Source: Rhodococcus rhodochrous
GTDB lineage: Bacteria > Actinomycetota > Actinomycetes > Mycobacteriales > Mycobacteriaceae
Reading direction: 5' to 3'
Assembly (NCBI RefSeq): GCF_014854695.1
Contig: NZ_CP027557.1
Span: 1,364,001-1,428,000, forward strand
Length of the DNA: 64,000 nt
The first letter of the stretch is position 1; every line of letters starts with the position of its first letter. This document shows, one piece after another, positions 27,081 through 33,996 of the stretch. The notes under the pieces are model-generated. The model saw only the letters and a list, made by a program, of their open reading frames with translations. It had not been told where the DNA came from and searched no databases. Both the position numbers and the translations under genes were made by a program.

Positions 27081-27992
27081 TCACCGCGACCAGTACTGCA
27101 GCATCGGCTCCTCGGCGAGCACCGTCGACCCCTCGGAGATGACGAGAGCACTCGACGAGATGCTGTACTGCACACCGGCGTTCGTGGCGGTGAAACCGTC
27201 GCCCGAGGGCACGGGATCGTCGATCTCGATCGCTGCCCCGTCGTTCGTACGGACGCCCTTGTAGTAGTACCGCCCGGCGCCGGTCTCGCACACCACGACG
27301 AGCGAGTCGGCTGTCTGCCCGATGGCGACGGCGGGATTCGTGTGGTTGCACCGTGCCTCGGGGATGCCGACGAAACCCTGGGGGTCGGTGTCCTCGGAGG
27401 CGGACACGGGCGGTAGCGGACGTGCGGGTCCGGGCGCGGGTGCGGGATTGCCGGTCGCCGTGAGTTCGAGGTCCTCGATCCGCAGGGCCACGTCGCCCGG
27501 AAGCACGGTGACGTAGCTGTTGCCCTGCACGATGCTGTTTGCCGTGATGCACTCGAAGTCGCCGGTCAGGCACGACAGCCGCTCCCAGTAACCCCCGAGC
27601 GAATCCGTCGGGCGTAGCGCGTATTCACCGGGAGCGATGTCCACCCCGACCTTCAGGGTGCCGTTGGTCGGGAAGCCGCTCGGGGCGGACCGGCTCGCCT
27701 GTGTTCGCGGGGCGGGCGGATCCGTCTCCGTCGGCGGGGCCGCGGACGGCGACACGGTGACCGTCACGGTCGACGGGGACGGACTCGCGGCGACAGCGCC
27801 CTCCGATCCCGGATCGGACGAGCGGGTCAGGACGACGACCAGAGCGGCGACCGCGGCGACGACGGCGACGAGCAGGGCACCGCCCACCAGCCACGGCCAC
27901 TTCGGTCGTCGCGGCGGGGTCGGGATAGGCCAGGGTGGCGGGGGAGCGCCGTAGCCGTAGCCGTATCCGTCCGGCGGAGGCTGCATGGACAT
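27081..27992 (-). CDS. Single-pass membrane protein with Pro/Gly/Tyr-rich N-terminus
   Basis: 303 residues. A cytoplasmic tail DGYGYGYGAPPPPWPIPTPP, one transmembrane helix (about 33-57, WLVGGALLVAVVAAVAALVVVL), a Ser/Thr/Pro-rich wall-spanning stretch (about 60-110), then two similar-sized extracytoplasmic modules (about 110-180 and 205-303) with cysteine pairs (SCLTGDFECIT; ARCNHT and VVCET). The design is common in actinobacterial envelope proteins of unknown role. The first ATG is 27992 and the second 27986. Confidence 0.75.
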   Translation of the reverse strand: MSMQPPPDGYGYGYGAPPPPWPIPTPPRRPKWPWLVGGALLVAVVAAVAALVVVLTRSSDPGSEGAVAASPSPSTVTVTVSPSAAPPTETDPPAPRTQASRSAPSGFPTNGTLKVGVDIAPGEYALRPTDSLGGYWERLSCLTGDFECITANSIVQGNSYVTVLPGDVALRIEDLELTATGNPAPAPGPARPLPPVSASEDTDPQGFVGIPEARCNHTNPAVAIGQTADSLVVVCETGAGRYYYKGVRTNDGAAIEIDDPVPSGDGFTATNAGVQYSISSSALVISEGSTVLAEEPMLQYWSR

Positions 27993-28073
27993 ACGGGTCC
28001 CTTCGCTGTCGCGGTGGTGTGCCTCCTGATATCGCTGCCGATGTCTCCCGCTGTTACGTCACGCGGGTCGGGG

Positions 28074-28340
28074 CTAACCGGTGCGCTGCAGGTCGGTGCA
28101 GGAAAGGGTCAGTTCGGCGAGATCGTCCAGGGAGACGGGCAGCACCCGTGCGAGGGCGGCGATCGTCGCGAAGGCCGGCGTCGCCAGTCGTCCGGTCTCG
28201 ATCTTCCGAAGGGTCTCCGGTGAGATGTCGGCGGCCCGGGCCACCTCGGTGAGCGTCCTGCTGCCTCGGGCTTCGCGCAGCCGCCCGCCCAGGCGTTTGC
28301 CGGCGGCCAGCTGTTCCGGGGTCAGGGGGAGTCGCACCAT
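28074..28340 (-). CDS. XRE-family helix-turn-helix regulator
   Basis: 88 residues, essentially one HTH domain (residues 15-75; LTEVARAADISPETLRKIETG). It lies divergently upstream of a methionine aminopeptidase gene, and two identical-type palindromes occupy the 92 bp between the two start codons. It is most likely an autoregulator and repressor of that aminopeptidase. The ATG is at 28340. Confidence 0.88.
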   Translation of the reverse strand: MVRLPLTPEQLAAGKRLGGRLREARGSRTLTEVARAADISPETLRKIETGRLATPAFATIAALARVLPVSLDDLAELTLSCTDLQRTG

Positions 28341-28361
28341 GACCCGCAGTCTAACCGCGTC

Positions 28362-28406
28362 GGTATGAAAATACCGACCGTCGCGTTAGGGTGGTATTTA
28401 AATACC
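28362..28406. promoter_or_regulatory. Two palindromic operators between the XRE gene and map
   Basis: GGTATGAAAATACC at 28362-28375 and the perfect palindrome GGTATTTAAATACC at 28393-28406 share the half-site GGTAT. Their centres are 31 bp apart, close to three helical turns, so two dimers would bind on the same face. They cover the region where both promoters must lie. AT-rich 14-mers of this kind stand out sharply in this GC-rich DNA. Confidence 0.75.
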
Positions 28407-28432
28407 GTCTTGTGATCCTGAGGAGTACACCC

Positions 28433-29212
28433 GTGTTGGAACTGAAGACCCCCGGTGAGATCGCGGCAATGGACGTGACCGGCACGTTCATCGCCGAGTT
28501 GCTCGACGACCTGACGGGCCGCGCCCGACCCGGCGTGAACCTGCTCGACCTCGAACAACGCGCACGGGACATGATCGAGGAACGCGGCGCGGTCTCGTGC
28601 TACTGGGACTACGCACCGTCGTTCGGAAGTGGACCGTTCCGCAATGTCATCTGCCTGTCCGTCAACGACGCAGTGCTGCACGGGCTCCCGCACGACTACG
28701 TGCTCCGGGACGGCGACCTGCTCAGCATGGACATCGCCGTCTCGATCGACGGCTGGGTCGCTGATTCGGCGCGCAGCATCATCGTCGGCGCGGAGCGTCC
28801 CGAGGACCGACGTCTCGTCGAGGCGACCGAGGTGGCGCTGGCCGCGGGTATCGCCGCCGCGCTCCCCGGCAACCGCCTGGGCGACATCTCCGCGGCGATC
28901 GGTGCCGTCGCGGCCGAGTACGGCTATCCCGTCAACACCGAATTCGGTGGTCATGGTCTCGGTCGCACCATGCACGAGGATCCGCATGTGGCGAACGCCG
29001 GACGCAAGGGTCGCGGGCTCGTGCTGCGTCCTGGCCTCACGCTCGCCCTCGAACCGTGGTTCGCGGCGGGGACGGACAAGATCGTCTACGACCCCGACGG
29101 CTGGACCATCCGCTCCGCCGACGGTTCGCGCACCGCGCACAGCGAACACACGATCGCGATCACCGAGGGTGAACCGCTGGTGCTGACGAAGCGAGAGCGT
29201 GTCACCGAATAG
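28433..29212 (+). CDS. map: Type I methionine aminopeptidase
   Basis: Removes the initiator methionine from nascent proteins; a two-metal cytosolic enzyme. 259 residues. The metal ligands are all in place: D100, D111, H174 (GGHGLGRTMHEDP), E207 (LALEPWF) and E238 (EHTIAI), and H83 (VLHGLP) is the substrate-side histidine. The GTG at 28433 has GAGGAG 7 nt upstream; the frame extends to 28391, but that would cross the operator. Its divergent XRE regulator and operators suggest it is an accessory, regulated copy rather than the housekeeping one. Confidence 0.93.
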   Translation: MLELKTPGEIAAMDVTGTFIAELLDDLTGRARPGVNLLDLEQRARDMIEERGAVSCYWDYAPSFGSGPFRNVICLSVNDAVLHGLPHDYVLRDGDLLSMDIAVSIDGWVADSARSIIVGAERPEDRRLVEATEVALAAGIAAALPGNRLGDISAAIGAVAAEYGYPVNTEFGGHGLGRTMHEDPHVANAGRKGRGLVLRPGLTLALEPWFAAGTDKIVYDPDGWTIRSADGSRTAHSEHTIAITEGEPLVLTKRERVTE

Positions 29213-29220
29213 GGGTGTCA

Positions 29221-29251
29221 CCGAACAGTTCCGGACAACAGGAACATTCGG
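29221..29251 (+). terminator. Weak hairpin after map
   Basis: Two nested 5-bp arms (29221-29225/29247-29251 and 29228-29232/29241-29245) shortly after the map stop. No U-tract; a weak terminator at best. Confidence 0.35.
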
Positions 29252-29311
29252 AGTAGACGCGCGGGTTTCCGTTCGGTCCGTTATGGTCGGTGCACCGACG
29301 GGCGAAAGGCG

Positions 29312-29608
29312 ATGCCGATGCCGCTGTACGAGTTCCGATGCGCCGACTGCGGGCCGTTCGACGTCTCCCTTCCGATGAGCGAGGTCTCCTCGTCGACGCC
29401 GTGCCCGCAGTGCGCTCGGCAGGCTCGTCGTTCGCTCACCGCGCCCCGTCTCGGCCGGGGCGGTTCGTCGGCGATGCGCCTGCACGACGCCACGGCACGG
29501 ACCGCGTCCGAACCCGACGTCGTCTCGGGCGCCCTGCCGGGTGCGCCGAGACGTCCGTCGCGGCCGGTCACCACCGATCCCCGGCACCGATCGTTACCCC
29601 GACCCTGA
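29312..29608 (+). CDS. fmdB: FmdB-family zinc-ribbon protein
   Basis: 98 residues. The N-terminal half is a zinc ribbon with C10/C13 and C31/C34 (FRCADCGPF; STPCPQCARQ), as in the putative regulatory FmdB proteins. The C-terminal half is disordered, Arg/Pro-rich. It lies 24 bp upstream of the formamidase gene, the same pairing as in classical fmdAB loci, and probably regulates or assists the enzyme. The ATG at 29312 is used; 29318 is an alternative. TATGGT at 29282-29287 is a plausible -10. Confidence 0.88.
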   Translation: MPMPLYEFRCADCGPFDVSLPMSEVSSSTPCPQCARQARRSLTAPRLGRGGSSAMRLHDATARTASEPDVVSGALPGAPRRPSRPVTTDPRHRSLPRP

Positions 29609-29632
29609 TCCGTCACCGCTGCAGGAGGTCCC

Positions 29633-30886
29633 GTGCCCGACGTCGTGTTCCCCCTCGATTCGACCCGCCGGTTCACCGATCAGGAGAAGATCGGCCACAA
29701 CCGCTGGCATCCGGACATCCCGCCCGTCGCGACGCTGAAACCGGGGGACTCCTTCCGCGTGCACTGCCGCGAATGGTTCGACGGCGAGATCCACAACGAC
29801 GACTCCGCCGACGACATCCGCAATGCCCCGCTGCACATCGTGCACGCGTTGTCGGGACCGTTCGCGGTGGAGGGTGCCAAGCCCGGCGACCTGCTGATCG
29901 TCGACATCCTCGACCTCGGTCCGATCCCGCAGGAGGACTCGGGTCCGCTCGCCGGGCAGGGTTGGGGGTACACCGGCATCTTTGCGAAGACGAATGGCGG
30001 AGGATTCCTCACGGATCAGTTCCCCGACGCCTACAAGGCGGTCTGGGATTTCTCCGGGCAGAAGGCGACGAGCCGCCACGTGCCCCACGTGTCGTTCACC
30101 GGCATCGTGCACCCCGGCCTGATGGGGACGGCGCCGTCGCACGAACTGCTGTCGACGTGGAACACCCGGGAAGCGGCGCTGATCGCGACGGATCCCGACC
30201 GTGAGCCGGCACTGGCGCTGCCACCCGAGCCGAACGGAGCGATTCTCGGCAGCCTGTCGGGCGCCGATTTCGACCGGGCCGCGGCCGAAGCGGCACGCAC
30301 CGCTCCACCGCGGGAGAACGGCGGCAACCAGGACATCAAGAACCTCACGAAGGGAAGCCGGATCTTCTATCCGGTCTTCGTCGACGGTGCGAATCTGTCG
30401 GTCGGCGACCTGCACTTCTCGCAGGGTGACGGCGAGATCACCTTCTGCGGTGCCATCGAGATGGGCGGGTTCATCGACCTGCGCGTCGACCTGATCCCCG
30501 GTGGCATGGAGACCTACGGGGTGAGCGAGAACGCCATCTTCATGCCGGGCAACACCGACCCGCAGTACTCCGAGTGGCTCGCGTTTTCCGGCACGTCCGT
30601 GACGCTCGACGGCGAACAGCGGTATCTGGATTCGCAATTGGCGTACCAGCGAGCGTGTCTGCACGCCATCGACTACCTGACGAAATTCGGCTACAGCCCC
30701 GAGCAGGCGTATCTCCTACTCGGGGCCGCGCCCATCGAGGGGCGCTTGTCGGGTGTCGTGGACATACCGAATTCGTGTGCCACGGTGTATCTTCCGACGG
30801 CGATCTTCGACTTCCCGGTCGCGCCCACCGCATCCGGTCCGGTGACGATCGATCCGGGTATCGGCGCGCCGCGTTCGTCGGCGTGA
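29633..30886 (+). CDS. fmdA: Formamidase (acetamidase/formamidase family)
   Basis: Hydrolyses formamide to formate and ammonia, a nitrogen-scavenging step. The 417-residue length matches FmdA. Conserved stretches include HNRWHPDIPPV, GDSFRVHCREW, the HVPHVSFTGIVHPGLMGTAPS core and a C-terminal CATVYLPTAIFDF. The GTG at 29633 follows AGGAGG at good spacing. It is co-transcribed with the fmdB-type gene. Acetamide is an alternative substrate for this family. Confidence 0.93.
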   Translation: MPDVVFPLDSTRRFTDQEKIGHNRWHPDIPPVATLKPGDSFRVHCREWFDGEIHNDDSADDIRNAPLHIVHALSGPFAVEGAKPGDLLIVDILDLGPIPQEDSGPLAGQGWGYTGIFAKTNGGGFLTDQFPDAYKAVWDFSGQKATSRHVPHVSFTGIVHPGLMGTAPSHELLSTWNTREAALIATDPDREPALALPPEPNGAILGSLSGADFDRAAAEAARTAPPRENGGNQDIKNLTKGSRIFYPVFVDGANLSVGDLHFSQGDGEITFCGAIEMGGFIDLRVDLIPGGMETYGVSENAIFMPGNTDPQYSEWLAFSGTSVTLDGEQRYLDSQLAYQRACLHAIDYLTKFGYSPEQAYLLLGAAPIEGRLSGVVDIPNSCATVYLPTAIFDFPVAPTASGPVTIDPGIGAPRSSA

Positions 30887-30972
30887 GGGCCGCGAAAATC
30901 GTTTGTCCGGTGTGAGCGGTGCGCGTACCGTCCTCGGGTCGGTATATACGCGAACGAAAGGTGGTCCCGGCC

Positions 30973-31461
30973 ATGGACCCGCTCACCGAACGGGACATTC
31001 GAACATCCTTCGTCAATTGCTCCAAGGGTGATGCGAAGCGGCTTCCGGTGCCGCGCGATCTCGACGACCGGCCGTGGGACGAACTCGACTTCCTCGGCTG
31101 GACCGATCCGTCGTTCCCCGGACGCGGCTACATCGTCGTCCCCCGCGACGGCGAACTCGTGGGTGTCGCCATGCGGTTCGAACAGCAGGGCTCGGGCAAG
31201 ACGCAGATGTGCACGATCTGCCTCACCACCCACACCCGGGGTGGCATCGCGCTGATGACGGCGAACAAGGTCGGCGATGCGGGTCGAGCGGGCAACGCGG
31301 TCGGAACGTACATGTGCATCGACCTGCAGTGCTCGCTGTATGCGCGCGGCAAGAAGAAGCCCGCACTGGGCAGCCGGTACCGCGAGGATCTCGAGCCGGA
31401 GGAGAAGGCCGAACGCGTCCGCGAGAATCTCGGGGCGTTCGTCGATCGCCTGTACGCCTGA
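30973..31461 (+). CDS. FBP-domain protein (elongation factor G-binding, FusB-like zinc finger)
   Basis: 162 residues. It ends in a treble-clef zinc finger with C80, C83, C115 and C120 (MCTICLTTH and YMCIDLQC), the layout of the FBP/FusB family that binds EF-G and can free it from fusidic-acid-stalled ribosomes. The N-terminal helical part (residues 1-45) fits the same family. The ATG at 30973 has AAAGGTGG upstream, and a TATATA -10 box lies nearby (around 30943). Whether it gives fusidic acid tolerance or has a housekeeping ribosome role is not decided by sequence. Confidence 0.8.
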   Translation: MDPLTERDIRTSFVNCSKGDAKRLPVPRDLDDRPWDELDFLGWTDPSFPGRGYIVVPRDGELVGVAMRFEQQGSGKTQMCTICLTTHTRGGIALMTANKVGDAGRAGNAVGTYMCIDLQCSLYARGKKKPALGSRYREDLEPEEKAERVRENLGAFVDRLYA

Positions 31462-31479
31462 CGGGCGAACCCGGTCCTT

Positions 31480-32064
31480 TCAGTGCGATGCGGGGTTGCG
31501 CAGGTGCGCACGCTCCCCGTTCTGATCGAGGATCGTGAGGATCTCCACCGGTCCGTCGTGCGCGCTGATGGCGTGTGGCGTCATCGTCGAGAACTCGGCG
31601 GCGTTGCCCTCCTGGATGAGGATCGTCCGCTCGCCGAGTTGGAGCCGGGCAGTGCCGGTCAGGACGGTGAACCATTCGTGCCCCGGGTGCACGGGGAGTG
31701 TGTCGGCCGGCACCGGCTCCTGCTTCGTGATCCGCATCTTGGCGATGGTGACGCCGCCCAGTGATCGTTCCCGCGACAACAGCCAGGTCGTGTACCCCGG
31801 GGTGTCGCAGGGCTGAGGTCTGATCACCACGTCCTGGTCCTCGCCGGATTCGACGAGCTGGTCGATCGTGGTGTCGAGTGCCCGCGCGATGGGGACGAGC
31901 TGGTCGAGTGCGATCCTGCGACGGCCCGTCTCGATGCGGCTCAGGTTCGACGGGCTGATGTGGCACCGGGCTGCGAGAGCGTCGAGGGTCCACCCCCGCG
32001 CGAGCCGCAGGCTGCGGATGCGCTGGCGGATGAGTTGGTCCAGATCGGACGTTTCTTGCTCCAT
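31480..32064 (-). CDS. XRE-family regulator with C-terminal cupin sensor
   Basis: 194 residues. The N-terminal HTH (residues 8-65, LARGWTLDALAARCHISPSNLSRIETG) is followed by a cupin-2 domain (about 110-185, VHPGHEWFTVLTGTARLQLGERTILIQEG). This architecture binds small ligands and controls nearby operons. It is divergent from the methyltransferase/flavoprotein operon, only 48 bp away, and is its probable regulator. The ATG at 32064 is 7 nt after a -10 box, so leaderless translation is likely. Confidence 0.9.
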   Translation of the reverse strand: MEQETSDLDQLIRQRIRSLRLARGWTLDALAARCHISPSNLSRIETGRRRIALDQLVPIARALDTTIDQLVESGEDQDVVIRPQPCDTPGYTTWLLSRERSLGGVTIAKMRITKQEPVPADTLPVHPGHEWFTVLTGTARLQLGERTILIQEGNAAEFSTMTPHAISAHDGPVEILTILDQNGERAHLRNPASH

Positions 32065-32071
32065 AGGCAAG

Positions 32072-32106
32072 AGTGTATGCCGAAACTGGATGACGCGTCC
32101 TAACGT
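32072..32106. promoter_or_regulatory. Overlapping divergent leaderless promoters
   Basis: Minus strand: TACACT (complement of 32072-32077) lies 7 nt before the XRE-cupin ATG. Plus strand: TAACGT (32101-32106) lies 6 nt before the methyltransferase ATG. Only 23 bp separate the two -10 boxes, so the upstream regions overlap and one bound regulator could affect both genes. Confidence 0.55.
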
Positions 32107-32112
32107 GGAGTC

Positions 32113-32958
32113 ATGCACCACCACGCCCACCACGCACCGCACGACCACGCTCACGACGAGTCGATGGCCGAGGTGCTCGACCTCGACGCCGCGATGAACC
32201 GGCCCTACTTCGAGTCGTTGCTCGACCGGGTCGCCGGACAGCTCGAGCGCGAACCGCGCACCGTCGTCGACATCGGCGCCGGCACAGGAACGGGCACCCT
32301 CGCCCTGGCGCGCCGCTTCCCCCACGCGCAGCTCGTCGCTCTCGACCGGTCCGCCGGGATGCTCGAGCGAATCCGGAAGACCGCCGAGCACAACGGGTTC
32401 GGTGATCGGATCCGGACCGTCGAGGTCGACCTCGATGCAGGACTTCCGGCCGTCGGCGCGATCGACCTCGCCTGGGCGGCACTGTCCCTACACCACATCG
32501 AGGATCCGGATGCGACGCTCCGGCAACTCGCCGAGGCGATGGCACCCGGGGGGACGGTGGTCGTCACCGAGATGGAGTCGCAACCACGATTCCTGCCCGA
32601 CGACATCGGTATCGGTACGCCGGGACTCGAAGCGAGATGCCACGAGGCCGCGGCGTCCCGAGGGTGGAACAGGTGGCCCGACTGGAGCGACACTCTGCGT
32701 CGCGCAGGCTTCGAGATGGTCGAGATGCGCCGCGACGAACTCGGTGCCGACGTCGACGACACCGCACGTCGATACGCCCACGCGGTGCTGAACCGGATGC
32801 GGACCGGCCTCGGCAACGCCGTGTCCGACGAGGATCTCGACACGCTCGATCGACTCGTCGGCGACGGTCCCGATTCGGTGCTGCACCGGGCAGATCTGGT
32901 GGTGCGTGGGTCTCGAACCGTGTGGATCGCACAGGCAATCAAGGAGGAGAACCGATGA
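32113..32958 (+). CDS. SAM-dependent class I methyltransferase with His-rich N-terminus
   Basis: 281 residues. The start MHHHAHHAPHDHAHD has eight histidines in 15 residues, suggesting metal binding. SAM motif I is VVDIGAGTGTGTLALA at residues 51-66, and SLHHIEDPD lies in the middle of the fold. The acceptor is unknown. Its stop overlaps the start of the CPYC flavoprotein (ATGA, 32955-32958), so the two enzymes are coupled and probably act on the same molecule. The pairing recalls thiol methyltransferase plus dithiol oxidase couples (GtmA/GliT), which is inference. Confidence 0.88.
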   Translation: MHHHAHHAPHDHAHDESMAEVLDLDAAMNRPYFESLLDRVAGQLEREPRTVVDIGAGTGTGTLALARRFPHAQLVALDRSAGMLERIRKTAEHNGFGDRIRTVEVDLDAGLPAVGAIDLAWAALSLHHIEDPDATLRQLAEAMAPGGTVVVTEMESQPRFLPDDIGIGTPGLEARCHEAAASRGWNRWPDWSDTLRRAGFEMVEMRRDELGADVDDTARRYAHAVLNRMRTGLGNAVSDEDLDTLDRLVGDGPDSVLHRADLVVRGSRTVWIAQAIKEENR

Positions 32959-33932
32959 ACACCCAGGAGAACCCCACACAGGACGGTTACGACGTCGTCG
33001 TGATCGGCGGCGGCTCGGCCGGACTGAGTGCCGCCACCGCGCTGGCACGCTCGCGCCGCTCGGTGCTCGTCGTCGACGCCGGTGAACCGCGCAACGCCCC
33101 AGCGGTGGCCGCGCACAACGTGATCGGACACGAAGGCATCGCGCCGACCGAACTTCTGGCTCTCGGCCGGAAGGAGGCCGCCGGATACGGCGCCGAGATC
33201 CTGTCCGCACGAGCAGAATCCGCTCGTCGCAGCGACACGGGATTCGAGATCGGTCTCTCCGGCGGCACCACTGTGCAGGCACGTCGGCTCATCCTCGCGA
33301 CGGGACTGGTCGACGAGCTGCCCGACCTGCCCGGAGTCCGCGAACTGTGGGGCAAGAGTGTCCTGCACTGCCCGTACTGCCACGGCTGGGAGGTTCGGGA
33401 CCGGCGCATCGGCGTGATCTCCTCGGGGCCGATGAGCGTGCACCAGACCCTGTTGTTCCGTCAGCTCAGCGACGACGTCACCTTCTTCACCCACTCGGCG
33501 CCCGCCCTGGAAGCCGAGGCCCGCGACCAGCTCGAGGCACGCGACGTGCGGATCGTCGACGGCGCCGTCGCGGAACTGCGAGCGGACGGCGAGGAGGTCC
33601 GTGCCGTGGTGCTCGAGGACGGCACCGAGATCGAGGTCGACGCCGTGGTGGTCGCACCGCGTTTCGTCGCCCGCGCCGATCTGTACGAGCAGCTCGGCGG
33701 AGCGGTCACCGACCATCCCGTGGGCACCCTCATCGAGACCGATCCGACGGGGAAGACCGCTCTGCCCGGCGTGTGGGCGGCGGGCAACTCCGCCGACCTC
33801 TCCGCGGTGGTCGTGGTCGCTGCAGGCGCCGGCGTGATGACCGGGGCGGCGGTGAACGCCGACCTGATCGCGGAGGAGACGGCTGCGGCGGTGGAGGAAC
33901 GAGCCGCCCGCGGACTCACTTTCGCCGAATAG
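32955..33932 (+). CDS. FAD-dependent CPYC oxidoreductase, thioredoxin-reductase-like, probably dithiol oxidase type
   Basis: 325 residues. FAD motif VVVIGGGSAGLSAATALA at about 14-31; redox pair C139-P-Y-C142 in HCPYCHGWE; C-terminal WAAGNSAD. Unlike true thioredoxin reductases, the second Rossmann loop reads GVISSGPMSVHQ rather than GGGxSAxE, and the HRRxxxR NADPH motif is replaced by THSAPALE, so NADPH binding looks lost. The same features mark the GliT/HlmI/DepH family, which uses oxygen to close disulfides. The ATG at 32955 has AAGGAGGAG and overlaps the methyltransferase stop. The exact substrate is unknown. Confidence 0.85.
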   Translation: MNTQENPTQDGYDVVVIGGGSAGLSAATALARSRRSVLVVDAGEPRNAPAVAAHNVIGHEGIAPTELLALGRKEAAGYGAEILSARAESARRSDTGFEIGLSGGTTVQARRLILATGLVDELPDLPGVRELWGKSVLHCPYCHGWEVRDRRIGVISSGPMSVHQTLLFRQLSDDVTFFTHSAPALEAEARDQLEARDVRIVDGAVAELRADGEEVRAVVLEDGTEIEVDAVVVAPRFVARADLYEQLGGAVTDHPVGTLIETDPTGKTALPGVWAAGNSADLSAVVVVAAGAGVMTGAAVNADLIAEETAAAVEERAARGLTFAE

Positions 33933-33952
33933 CCTTGTCAGGCATACGAGAA

Positions 33953-33982
33953 CGGCCGGGCGAGCACACGCTCGCCCGGCCG
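33953..33982. terminator. Bidirectional hairpin
   Basis: Perfect 13-bp stem (33953-33965/33970-33982) with a 4-nt loop, between the flavoprotein and the convergent aldehyde dehydrogenase gene. Confidence 0.85.
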
Positions 33983-33996
33983 ATTCGCGACCTACG

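Noticed and set aside
28362-28406. CRISPR-like or transposon end repeats
   Set aside because: Only two 14-bp palindromes with no spacer array, no transposase and no target duplication; better explained as XRE operators.
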